From Lycocorax pyrrhopterus obiensis (Eukaryota > Chordata > Aves > Passeriformes > Paradisaeidae), in the NCBI GenBank assembly GCA_014706295.1, contig JACSVZ010000037.1:4030001-4094000 (forward strand): DNA of 64,000 nucleotides, written 5' to 3'. Positions 27,501 through 39,500 of the stretch are shown in pieces (positions within the stretch are counted from its first letter, which is position 1; each line of letters begins with the position of its first letter). The notes beneath the pieces were generated by a model that saw only the letters and a list, made by a program, of their open reading frames with translations, did not search any database and had not been told where the DNA came from. The position numbers and the translations under genes were made by a program.

Positions 27501-30500
27501 AAGGAGATGTTTAAATCCCAGTGGGTGTGAATCCTGTCAACAAACAAAAGAGAGGTCAATGGCACAGGCTCAGTGCTCATCTCCAGCCCCTCAAACCCTG
27601 CTCCCCCCTGGGGACCCCCACAGCCCCTCAGCCCCAATTCCTGCCTTGTCCAGCCTCACTTGGAGTTCTGAGTCCACAGCAGGACCCAGGAGCTGCTCAG
27701 CACTGAGAGATCCTTTCCTTGCTGCATCCTGACCCTGTCCTGCTGCATCCTGACCCTGTCCTGCTCCATCCTGACCCTCTCCCTGAGCGCTGCAGGGGCT
27801 GCAGGGCGCTGTCTCAGCTCCCAGGCCCCGTTCAGAGGAGGCAGAACCCCTGAACGTGTCTGTGCCGTGTTCCCTCCCCAGCTGGAAATAAATTATCAGC
27901 AATTTCCCACCTCGGAAATTAACTCGGCGTGTTCTGTCACTCTGCCTGTGACAGGCAGGAGTAGCAGGCTGGGATGAACAATACCCTAAATTAAAGCAGA
28001 GCAGCCAGGGGGATTGGGGTTTTGATGGGTTTTTTTCTCTCCTCAGCCCCAGACAGCATCCCCAGCACCCCAGGGGTGAGGCAGTGCTTGACCTCTGTGC
28101 TGGGTGTCCCCTCTGGAGCTCTGCTGTCCCCAGCTCAGGAAGGGCTGTGCCCAGGCCGTGTCCCCGTGTCCCCATGATGGATGACAGCCCCAGCCCCCGA
28201 GAGCAGCCTGGCAGCAGGGCTGAATCCTCACACAAACCCTCTCCAGGGCTGCCAGTGCCTGCCAGGGACCCTCTGCTGGCTGTGCTGGCTCCTGGCTGGG
28301 GGTCGCATCACCGCCTGCAGGTGCAGGTCCCCGAAAGGCCGCAGACATCAGAAAGCCAAAGGCACTTCTGCACGTCTGGAGCAGCCCCTCCTGCCCTGCC
28401 CTCGGCAGGAAAAGCAGCTGTGGCTGCAGAGCAGGAGGAACCTCATCCCAAACCTGCTGGAGTGAGAGAGAACTTTGCTCTGATAGGCAGGGGCTGTGAA
28501 TTGGGCCAGGAAACTTCCAATTCCGGTCGTAATCCCCAGAGTCTTTCCTTCTCCAGTGCCCGGCCCTCAGAGCAGCAGGAAGCCTCCCTTGTGCCAGCAG
28601 TGGAAGGAAACACCACAAATGGAATTGGGAACAGGAGAAAAGGGAAAAGGCGAAGTGCTGAAAGCCGTGATGCAGGTGTTCATAGAGCCAGGTGTGCAGG
28701 GGACACACCCAGGGCAGCGGGAGGAAAACACAGGTTTGCTGAGGCCTGGCCTTGTTTTCCCATCCCAGTTTAACCTATTTCTGCTCTCAGTGGGGGCCAG
28801 CAAAGCCCCGGCCCCTGGGGGAGGACACAACAGGTGAATTAGGGCAGCAGCAGATGGGGCACAGTCCCTGCCGGGCCCAGCTGTCGTGTCTGGGCTGCGG
28901 CGCCTTTGTGCTGCTGCTGCTGCTGTCCCCAGAGCCACCCCGGCCACCCCCAGCCCGGCCCCGCTGCCACTGTCCCGGCACCAGGGCCGGCACCAGGGGC
29001 GCAGGCTGCTCCCCACTCGAGGCTCTGGAGAAGCTGCAAGTGCCCAGTCTCCCCCTCTTTGGGACAGGGGGGCTGGGGACCCCTGTCCAAGGGACAAGAT
29101 GCTTGGGAATGCCGGGGGTGGGAGCAGCAGATGTTCCCCGCCTGGGCACCGAGCACTGAATTCCTCTTTCTTCCCTTATTTCTGCACTCACAGAATTCCG
29201 CCTGCTCCATTCGCCCCACTGTTGCAGCTTTCCCCCCACGCTGCAGCAGAGCTCCCAGGAAAAGAACAACTGTACAAAAGCAGTGAGAGTTTAACCCAGC
29301 CAGGAAGGATCCTGCTCTCCTCCAAGGAAATAAAGCTTAACCAAGAGACCTCCAGACCAACTGAAGGAGAACTGCTGAGAGCACAGCCATGGTGAGCTGG
29401 GGGATCGCTGCCTAGGGACTGCCAAACATTTTTCCTTCATTTCCTAATAAACAAGGCAAAGCAATTACAGTAATTAAAGATTCAAGATAAGAGCACTTTA
29501 TATTTGGGGGGCCCAGCATTATCAATTATGGAGTTATCATGTTGTTCTCCCTCCTAATGAGACAATCTAGCACTGCAATTTTGCAGTATTAAAAGCATAA
29601 TTAAAGGGGGCAGGAGAAGCAGGGCAGTTCACCAGAACTGATCAGGAGCGTTCCCTGTGCTCTGTGGCCCCCGAGCACGGGCACAGCCCGGATCCATTCC
29701 CCAAACACCTTTCCATTTCCAGCAGATGACCCTGGAACACGGCTCCTGGACAGCTGCAATGATAAACCCAGGCTTTAATTACAGGAGGGTTTTATGGGAA
29801 GAGCTGGTTGCTCTTTTGTCTCCCTGCTCGAAGCCCTCAGCTGCTGAGGGTGCCAGCATCTGTCGGAGGTAAGGGGGAAATGCTGATCTACTCCCAGGCA
29901 AGGAACACATAAAACACCAGGAAAGCAATTACAGGCCTTCAGTTCCCTCTGCTCTGTTTTTATAGGGCTTGTCTGAGGATCTGAGCCCCGGAATGCATCA
30001 GAGGGAGATGACAACCGAGATGAGGTGCAATGATCTGCATGGGAGGCTGAGGCACGGCGCCTTTAGGGGCTTATTTTCCTGCAGTTACAGATTTTCTGAA
30101 AGTCCTGGCTTTTCAGAGGGGTGAGAGAACCCAGAATTTTGCAGCTGAATATTGTGGGCACTGAGGCCTCACAGGAGAGGCCAGGTCAGTTACCAGGACC
30201 TAACTCAAGACAATCCCTTCTCCTCTTCCTCTAAGACTGCAGAATTCCAGGATGAATGTTTATGGCACTGGGAAAAACAGGACCAAAATCAAGCAGTTAC
30301 TCCTCCCTCCTGCAGCTCCATCACTTCTCCCTCACTCCTAGAGGCTCCCAGGATGCTCTGTAATCAAACACAGAACCCCACACCTTGCTGCTACCCCTCC
30401 CCAAACCCTGCTCCCCAACACTCAATTCCCCTCAGTTTAAACGACATCAGAATTTGAGCACAACTGAAAGCAGAAGGCAGGATTTGGGGCCCCCACACCT

Positions 30501-33500
30501 CTGTGTTTCAGACAGCTGTGGATAAGCCCACAGATGATTTCTTGGTCGTGCAATTCCTTGGCCACAAAGACACAGAGCCCTGGACAGGGAGTGAGACACA
30601 ATTAAAAATCTGCAAATTCAGACCCTTCAGTGCAAACTCAGGGCCACACAGAGCCTCACTCACTCCAAACACGAGTAAGTGAAAAAACCCCACCCAGCTG
30701 CCCTCTGTGAGCTGAAATGTGACATTTGCAGCGTGGTTTCAGCCCCTGGAGGTGACTCCCTGGGGCAGTGCTGGCTCACCACGGCTGCTCCCGCTCTGCC
30801 CAGTTTCTGTGTCTTTGCCCTGCACTCCAGCCCTGACAGGGCAGTACCTTCTTTTCATGATACTGATGTGCAGATCCTCCTCCTGCTTCACTTCGGGGTG
30901 CTGACCATTGCTCTTGTCGCTCTCCTCGCTGTCCTCACTGTGTGAGAAAATGGAGCTCAGCTCTTTCTTGGGGATCCTGGTGGGGGGCAGGGGGATCGTC
31001 CTCTTCTCTGCCAGGCGGCCCCGGTTCTGGGGTGGGTTGGGATGGGGAGAGGGAAAGAGAAGAAAACAAGAATTTGGTGAGGAATCTCGGACCCAAGGAG
31101 CTCCTCTCCGAAGCCGTCAGTCCCTGCAGGGCTCACACTTTGTCCTGCTCACTCTGCAAAGGACTTTCCAGCAGAGGCACTCCTGCATCCAATTCTTCCA
31201 CTCCTGCCCAAGCCACGCACTCCCAGCCTCTCCCACCCCTTCACTCCCAGCCTGCATCTCATCCACACCGAGAGGAAGGAGGTGGCAGCAGAATCAGGCA
31301 CCAATCTCTGTCTCCAGAGTATTTCCTACCAAATATCTGCACGTCACCATTAAATTAAAGCTCTGCCAGTAGCCCAGGGAAGTCATGACCCAGATGATCC
31401 AGGGCTGGAAAGGGACACCTGCCTGTGGCAGCCAGCAGCAGGCTCCTCTGACACCAGGGAACACACTGGAAACCAGGGAGGCTGCAGTGCCACTGCCCCA
31501 CAGAATCTGTTATTTTAGCCAATAAATTCATGGAACTGGGACGGGAACCCGAGCGAGGGAAAGTGAGGCCACAGTTCTGTGCAGGTTCCCTGGACAGGGA
31601 GAAAGGTGCGTGAAACAGGGCCAATAAATGCACAGGAACACTTAAATAATAATGGCTTCTCTGAAAAAAATTGATTTCAACTTTCCAAATGAACCTGGCA
31701 AAAGGCAGAAGTGCTGGGAAAGCCAGTCAGGCTCTCTGAGAGGGAGGAACACTGATTGAAGAGCCCATGTTTTTTTAATTAAACAAATTAAGAACTTTAC
31801 ACAAATACCAAACAAAAACTTGTTTACCTCTGTCAATAAATTCCAGTTGTGGTCATTAAGGGCAGCCCTAATCGCTGTGATAACGAGCTAAACCCATCTG
31901 GAAGGCATCACCCCAAGGAGCCACACTGGCTTTTCCCATTGAGCGGCAGGTCCCAGCCAAGCACAGCTGTCTGTGAGCAGCAGCACCCAGGGGAGAGGAG
32001 AGCAGTGGGCCAAAAATGGCACAAAAATGGCACAAAAATGGCAGAATGTGGGGAAAACCATGCACTTTATGAACTCTGCATCTCCTGCCCTCAAACACTT
32101 CTTGTGTTCAAGGTGTTTTTCCAGTCCTGCCCCTCTCCTGCTCTGTGCAGACAGAAAATGTGCCCCAAGTGCAGCCTCTGCCCAAAGCCACCTCAGGAAC
32201 AGGAGCAAACTCAGCCAAAAGGGGAGAAGAACCAGGGCTATTCCTTGTAAATCCCAGAATTCCAGCCCCAACAATGCAATTTTAAAAGTCCCATTTGCTT
32301 TGTATTTTTACCCTCAGGTTTGGGGCATTTTATTTATTTATTTCCTACATCCCTCTGTCCCCAGAAAATTCAAGCAGACTGAGCCAACCAATTCTGCCTT
32401 TTATACTCATCTATAGCCAGCTTGGAATCAATTGCACTTCCCTAATCTGTTTAGAGGAATCCACCAGCAGATACACATCACTTCCAAATTAAGCACAAAG
32501 GTAGCCAGAAGCCTGGCCCAGAACATGCTCCAGAATCAATTGTCTTGCCATTGACTTGGAAGGGCTCTGGTCCAAGCTGCAAACACAAAAACCTCTCCAG
32601 AACACGCCCAGCACGTCCCCAGTGAGGAGCTGCTCTCCAGACACCCCTGTGGGGGAACAGCCGGGCACAGCAGGTGTCGATGCAGAATTACGGCCCAGGA
32701 ACCCTCCAACAACCTCAGCAATGCCAGAGAGGAGCCAAAGGTGTTTCCCAACACTGATTCAGCTCAGGGAACCTCTTGGAGGTTGCACCCTCCTCTCCCA
32801 ACACGAGGATTCCCCCAGCCCTTGGATGGGGAGCAGAACATCCCTCTTCCTCTCTTTAATTAATGTAACCCAATGTCTCTGCCATTCTCCAAAGCCTCTG
32901 CGAGGGCTGAGTGTTGAGGGCACAGCAGAACAGCCTCGTGTTCGAGGGCTCCCCTCGCTTCATACATTGTTAAAGATTAATTTTGTGGGTTATGGTTCCA
33001 GCTAACGAAGCACAGCTGGAGCTGGAGTCAATAACCCTCCACTCCCCCGACAACTCAGCCCCGCTCCTGCGTCAGCCCGGGCCTCCCTCCCTCCCCGCTC
33101 CACCCTCCCAGGGTCTTTTGACATCATTAATTGCTTTCATTGCCTCTCAAAAGTATTGTCAGGGTGGGGGGTGGCTTTGTTTTTAAAAAATCACAGACAG
33201 GAATATTTCCTTTCCTCGGGAAAAATCAGATGGGTACTAGCACACAATTTCAAGTTACCCAAGTCCAGAGATGCAGCTGCAATTGAAAAAACAAACAAAC
33301 CAAGAACTTGGGAACAGCAGCAGGTTCTGGGAATGGAGAAGCCTGGAAGCTTGATCCTTCTGCCACGGAAGGAAAGAAGCATCAGAAAGATGGAGAACAC
33401 TGGGGATATTTCTTCCTTTCTGGAGAGATGGGGGAGATTCCGCTCTGTGTGGCTGAGCAGGGTCAGCAGAGTTACAAAATCAAATCCTTCTCCCCCCACC

Positions 33501-36500
33501 CATCCAGCCCCTCCTGGCTCTCCCCGGGAGCCTCGTCCTCCCAGCCAAGAATCCCAAAATCCAAGGAGTTGCATAAGAGCCCTCGGAGAGCTCGCAGATG
33601 GAATGAGGGGCGGAGAGCTCGGGGCTTGGGGGAGACACAGGAAGGGAGGGGAGGAAAGGTTTCCTGCCCTGGGAGCTGCTGCAGCAGGGTCAGAACAGCT
33701 GAACGCCCTGGTGTGACACCGAGAGGCAGCCAGGGAAGGGAAGAGCCCTCGCCGGGAGAGTCCCTGGTGAGCCTTTAATTGATCCCAGCCACGGAAAGGC
33801 CGAGAGCTCCGAGGGCTGCGAGGAAAAGAAAAACAATGCACGTGAAAGCAGAGCTTTGGCCAGTCCACGTGAAACCCTGGACAGCCGATCCCGGCGGGAA
33901 CTGACCCAAGCAGGTGAGCAGGTGCAGCCCCTGCGGACAGCGGGCAGCCAGGCCAGGGCCAGAAAAAGGCACAGAAATGCAAATGCCCCAAGAACTGGCT
34001 CACATGTAGAAATATCAAAGCTGTTTGCAAGATGATTCACGTGCCTGTGATTCAACCCTCAAAAATAATTACTATTGGATAAAAAATGTGCAGAAAAACC
34101 AGCCCATGCATTCCTTCTACATACGTAAAGCTGGGAAATACAGGGAGCAGACAGGGAACGCTGGGGCGAGGTAAGAGAGGAGGTTTGTGAGCTGCTGGGA
34201 GCGGGAGAATTCTAAATCTCTTCCATATGTGAAGGAAATCCTCAAGCCCAGACAGCATTTTCTCTCTCTTTTTATTGATAATAAAGATAGGGAAAAGGAA
34301 AGGGGGAGGTTCGGAGAGCCTGGGATATTTTTCTTTTGCTTTTCCAAATAATAAACCTGGTGGAATGGCTTTAATTAGGGAAATTACACAGCAGTGGGGA
34401 CCACACATCCCCCTGTAGAATAACTGGCAGAGTTTGCATTTACCTTCAGCTGTGATTAGTGTAAACACCTCGGAGAGGGTCAGGTTGCCTTCCAAGATAA
34501 TCCTGCCCTGTCCCCTGAGCCTTCATTAGCCCTTCCAGCCCAGTGTGCTCCCAGCCCCACTGTTCCAGTAGCAAATCCAGCCCAGGCACGGCTCTGCTGC
34601 CCTGGGCTCCCCAGAATCTGCATCCAAGCAGAGGTCACAAGCAGGAGAAGGTGTCCAGGCTCTCGCCCCACCTCCCAGCCCAGCGTTCAGCAATGAACAC
34701 ACGAATAAAACAGCTCCGAGGTATCCCTGCCTCCCGCCAGCCACAGCCCAGCCCTGTCACCCGGCCACTGGCAGGTTTATCATCCACCATCTCCTCCCAG
34801 TGACACCAGTGTCACACCGGAACTGCTCCAGTGCAGGAGGGAGGGCCCGAAGCAGGAGGGAGCAGGAGGGCACAGCCAGCAATGGTCAGACAGAAAATGA
34901 CAGCAGGTTCTGGGGACTGTCACACCCTTCGGCAGCGCCGCGGAACGGCTTCGCCGGTTCTGGCAGGGACTCGAGGAGGAAGCGAGGGAGGCAATGGGGC
35001 ACAGCCAGACAGGTCCCACGCTGGAACCAGGGCACAGCAGAGCCTGGGGACAGCTGTCCCCAGCAGGCTCCCGGGGCTCCACAGAGCCATTCCCCAGCGA
35101 TGGCCTGGGCTGTCAGCAGCTGCCTCAGAGAGCAGCTCCCAACTCCAGCACAGACAGCCCAGCTCGTGTTTGGGGTGTTTTATCTTTAGGTGCACCAGAG
35201 AAGAAAATTATTCTAAACCACAACTTCCCTGAGTAATCCCAAGCAGCTCCCTCGGCCTCCTCGTGCTCAGGCTCCTGCTGTAAAAGCCATCACCAACATG
35301 TTCCCTGCCTTGTACCTGTCCCTCCATCCCGTTTAAAGGGTTTATCCTGGTTATGTTGGAAGCTCTTTGGTGCAGAGGGTGACGTGTGGAGGCTGAGGCT
35401 GCACAGAGAAATTGGGTCCTGCTATAATTGAAGAAAATATGGAAGTTTTAACCCAAAAGAAAGTTGCGCAGAAGGGAAGCTGCAGCTCTTCCCATCAATA
35501 TTAACAACGTGATTTTGTGAAGCCCTAAAGAAACAGATGAACAAGATCTGTGAACAGAAGGGAACATTTCCCATTTAGAATCTCTCAGTAAGTTAAAAAG
35601 CCCAAAGGATAATTTGTTAATAGAGCGAGAGCTTCGCTTTTCTGGGAAAAGCCAATTGGAATTTCCAGTCTTTGAAGGGAGGTAGGTCTAAGATAGAAAA
35701 TCTATCAGGCCTTTGGAGCTACCTGTTTTCAAAAACTCTTTGGAAGAAGGCTGAAAAGTGTCCTGCTCTTTGTTTTCTGTGTCTGTTTCCACATCAAATG
35801 ACTTTGTCCCTTTCAGCCCGAGGTTGCAAAGAAGGAAGCAGAGATGTGAAGCCAGGTCCTCAGGCAATGTAAGTCAGTTCTGATGGAGCAAAAGTCAACT
35901 TGCACCAGCTGAGTGTGGAACACTGTTGCTGTCTCCTAAACAAAGGCAAAACCTACAGATTTTTCTCTTTTTTCTTTCCTTGCCTGCTCCTCCTCTCTGG
36001 TGAAGAGACAAGGAGCAAAAGGGTGCGGATGCTTTCAGACATTTCCCCTTCTCTTCCCATACCTCGCTGCTGCACCTCTGGAGCGGCAGAAAAACAAGAG
36101 AGAGCAGAGTAATGGTCCAGCACTGCCCAGGTGTCAGTGCCTCCCTCCAGAGGTTCATCACGTCGGGTCCAAGAGAACACAGCCTCCAGAGAATCTGAGT
36201 CTTCACTGTCACAGAGAGCAACTCTCATGGAGATCAAAGAGAATCGTTGAGTTCCTCCCCACATCCACGTTCTGCTGTAACAGAAACCATCCCCTCCCCA
36301 CAGCACCTTCCTCGCTATCACACACAGAATGATGCAAAACCACCAAAAAAGGCCATTTTCCCCTCTCCCCCTTTCCCTGGTACCTCTCCCCCGATGGGCT
36401 GTACCCTTTTCTGCAGTTTTAGTCCTTTTCTCGAATGGTGTCCTGTCCCACATCCCTCCCACCCCACATTCCCTATGCAAACCTCAGCCTCCATCCCTGC

Positions 36501-39500
36501 TCCGCGATTTGCCTGCCACACCTGGGGGATTTCCCAGCAAATTGTATTACTTTATTTGGTCAATTGGCCTACAAATTGATTTTCCTGTACAAATAATGAA
36601 CATTTATGGTTATTTTCCCCATAGACTGCTTTATTTCACATGTAACAAAGACTGATTTCCTGCAGGTTTCGAGACCTGAGCATATGAGCTGCAGTTACTG
36701 TGACCCCTGGCTGATGGATGGCAAAGGGCTCCAAGCACAACTGGAGGGTTTGGGGTTTTTTTATTTTCACCCTGACTACAGAGAGAGGTGGCAGCTGGAA
36801 GCAAATGTTGGTACCAGACCGAGGAATTCTACAGAATAATGGGAATAAATTGTTTTAGAAGAGATTCAGTCCTGGAATCAGGCAGCCACAAGGCCAGGCA
36901 AATGCAGGTGAAGGAGCGGGGGACGGAGGACAGGGCTGGTGTCCCAGGCGGGGATGGCAGCATCCCCTGCTCATCACAGCCTTTGGGGACACCCTGCAGG
37001 GCCTTTCTGTCATCTCGATCCCGTTATTTTGGAGGGAAGAGGAGGAGGAGTCAGGGAAGCAGCTGGGATGAGGTGCCCTGGCGTGATTTGTGAGCAGGGA
37101 CTGCAGGATTGCTCTGCCCTGGCCCCCGGGGAGGCAGAGCCTCAGCAGCAGCTCCACACACATCTCATCCCCACTAATGAGGGAAGGACTCCGGAGACAG
37201 AGCCTGGAGCGAGTTTGGAAGGTCACTCCCGCAGGTGTGGGGATGCACCGGGCTGGACCAGGGACAAGCTGAGTGACTCTGGTTTGTTTGTGTGCAGGGG
37301 GGGTTGGCAGCCCGAGGGCTGGGGGGATGTTTAATTTAATTCCTCTTGACGGCTGAGCCGGGAGGGACAGAGGCCTGAGAGGCAGAGCCAGGGAGGTTTC
37401 TCAGGTGAATCTGATTGGGGGTGGCCACAGAAGAGAAAGTCAATTATCTGCAGCAAGTCCGGCTGCCTGCAGCTCCCCGGCCCCCGCCCTCGGGGGTGGG
37501 CTCGGCCCATGAAGTCTGACTTCAATCCAATAAAAAATTAACTGCTTCTGAACAAGTGCTCGACATGCCTCCTCAGAGTTCTAATACATGCTCCCGGCTG
37601 CAGCACGGAGCGAATTAATGGATGGGGAGAGAGGCTGAGAGTGCCAGGCTGAGGAGCTCCCAACTCCTCCTCGCTCCCTTGGCTGCGGGATCCCTCCCTG
37701 GCTCCTGGCACTGCCAAGGACGGACCTGCCCTCCGCCCCCGGAGATGCTGAGAGCCCCGGCAAGGTGGCTCACACCTCAGGGGACTCATCCTGGCCCAGC
37801 ACAGCCCTGCCTGCTCTCGGGTGTGTCACTGGGGTCACTGCCAGCACCAGCACCACAGATCCCTGACACTGTGTGCACCAACAAACCCAAAGGACAACCC
37901 CTGTACTCCCAGAAACACCAGGAACACACAGCCAGCGGGCTCAGCACCTTGGGAGCACCACCCGGTGCCACTACACGATTTACAACATTTGTGTTTATAA
38001 ATAACACTGGGAAATGAACGACCGACACACACAGTGGCTTCCCAAAGAGCACGGGACGATGCAGGGAGTGTTGGGAGTTGTATGTTTTGAAGGTGAACAC
38101 AAAGAGAATATTAAAAAAAAATACAAGAGAGGTAAATAATTCATCAAAAGAATGAAAAACAAGAAGCTGGAAGGGAAAAAAGAAAAAAAGCAATGCCAGA
38201 GGGAAGAGTTTTCTGAGAAGGTGAAGAAAACCTCATCTCACCTGGGAGTGAAAACCAGAACCAAAGTTAATTGGAGTAAAACGGGGGGGAAGTGTTAAAG
38301 GTGAAACATTTTATCAGGAAATGGTCTCTCCCCTCTCAGGCACTGAGGAATCTCCCCAGGGTGGGAAGCAGAGCTGGGACAGCGGGGCCTGAGGTGGCTT
38401 CCAGCACTGACACCATGGACAGAGACTTCCACAACAGCACAAAGCTGCTCTCACCTGCAGCACTGGCCTGGAGGAATTCCAGCAGCTCCTTCCACCCAGA
38501 GCCCCCCAGTCCTCTGTCTGTTGTACACACACCCACATTAACACAACGTGCCCACAACTATTTGTGAGTCTTGGAGGTTTCCTTCAATTTCTAAAACAAA
38601 ATTGCTGCAAAAAAGGGGCTGGATTTGGACATTTGCTGAGGGCCATTCTGCAGCTGCCATTCCCTGCTTTGAATCACAGCACATCTGCAAAAACCCAACT
38701 AAAACCCACACAGTTTTCAGTGGGAACACTTTGGGTTTCTCCTGCACGAGTAAATCCCTCCGGGCTGGGGCTCCTTCCCGTGCTGGAATGACGCCGAGCC
38801 GGGCTTGGAAAGTCCCTGGATGGGCGTTCTCCTGGATAACCACAGGTAAAATGCACCTGTGCTGGGCTCCCGAGGAGGGGAGCTGTGACCGTAGGTGGCA
38901 CTGCTCCCCCTTCGATGCTGACGTGCTGCACAGCAAACTGGAGTCCCAATTTATTATTTACTTGCTGATTTTCTGGGCCTGTTAAAACAAAAAGCCCAGC
39001 CAAACACGAGCTCTGCCAATTACACCGTGCCAATCCTAATTCCCCCCCTGCAGCTGCAGCAGACACAGACTCCTCAGAGGCCTCCTGATCCTCTTGTGCT
39101 CTGCTAAGCAGCTCTGGGTCACCCCGGGAGCATCTGCACTGGAGGAGGCTGGGAAAGGGAAAGTGAAATCCCACCCTGGGCACGTTTTCCATCACATCTC
39201 CCTCCTGCAGGAGTCACCACTTCCCGTTTACAGCTTTGGTTTTCCCTGCACACACCCAGTCCCGAGGTGATGGTGCCCACACCTGCTTGAAAGGGCATGG
39301 AGAGATCCTGCTCCAGGAATTCCTGTCCCCAGCTCCGGGGAGCCCTGCCATGGACAGATCCTGCTCCAGGAATCTTTCTCTGGATTTCCCGCACTCCAGC
39401 TCAAAGCAAAAGCAAAATACAAATGTCAGAGCACAGCACAACATCCCCTGAACTCCACAGTGGAATCTCTGCATGGGCAAAACCCAACTCAAACCCAGCA

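Larger units (their letters stand above)
27534..30847 (-). other. SAMD11 intron 3 (3.3 kb)
   Basis: The intron runs from donor GTACTG to acceptor TTGACAG. It holds a 21-bp tandem repeat at 27720-27782 and an AT-rich segment at about 29420-29600 with clustered homeodomain-type words. No other gene is recognised. Confidence 0.9.

Noticed and set aside
33191..34030. A 279-codon open frame on the minus strand
   Set aside because: No family resemblance or splice context; treated as chance.
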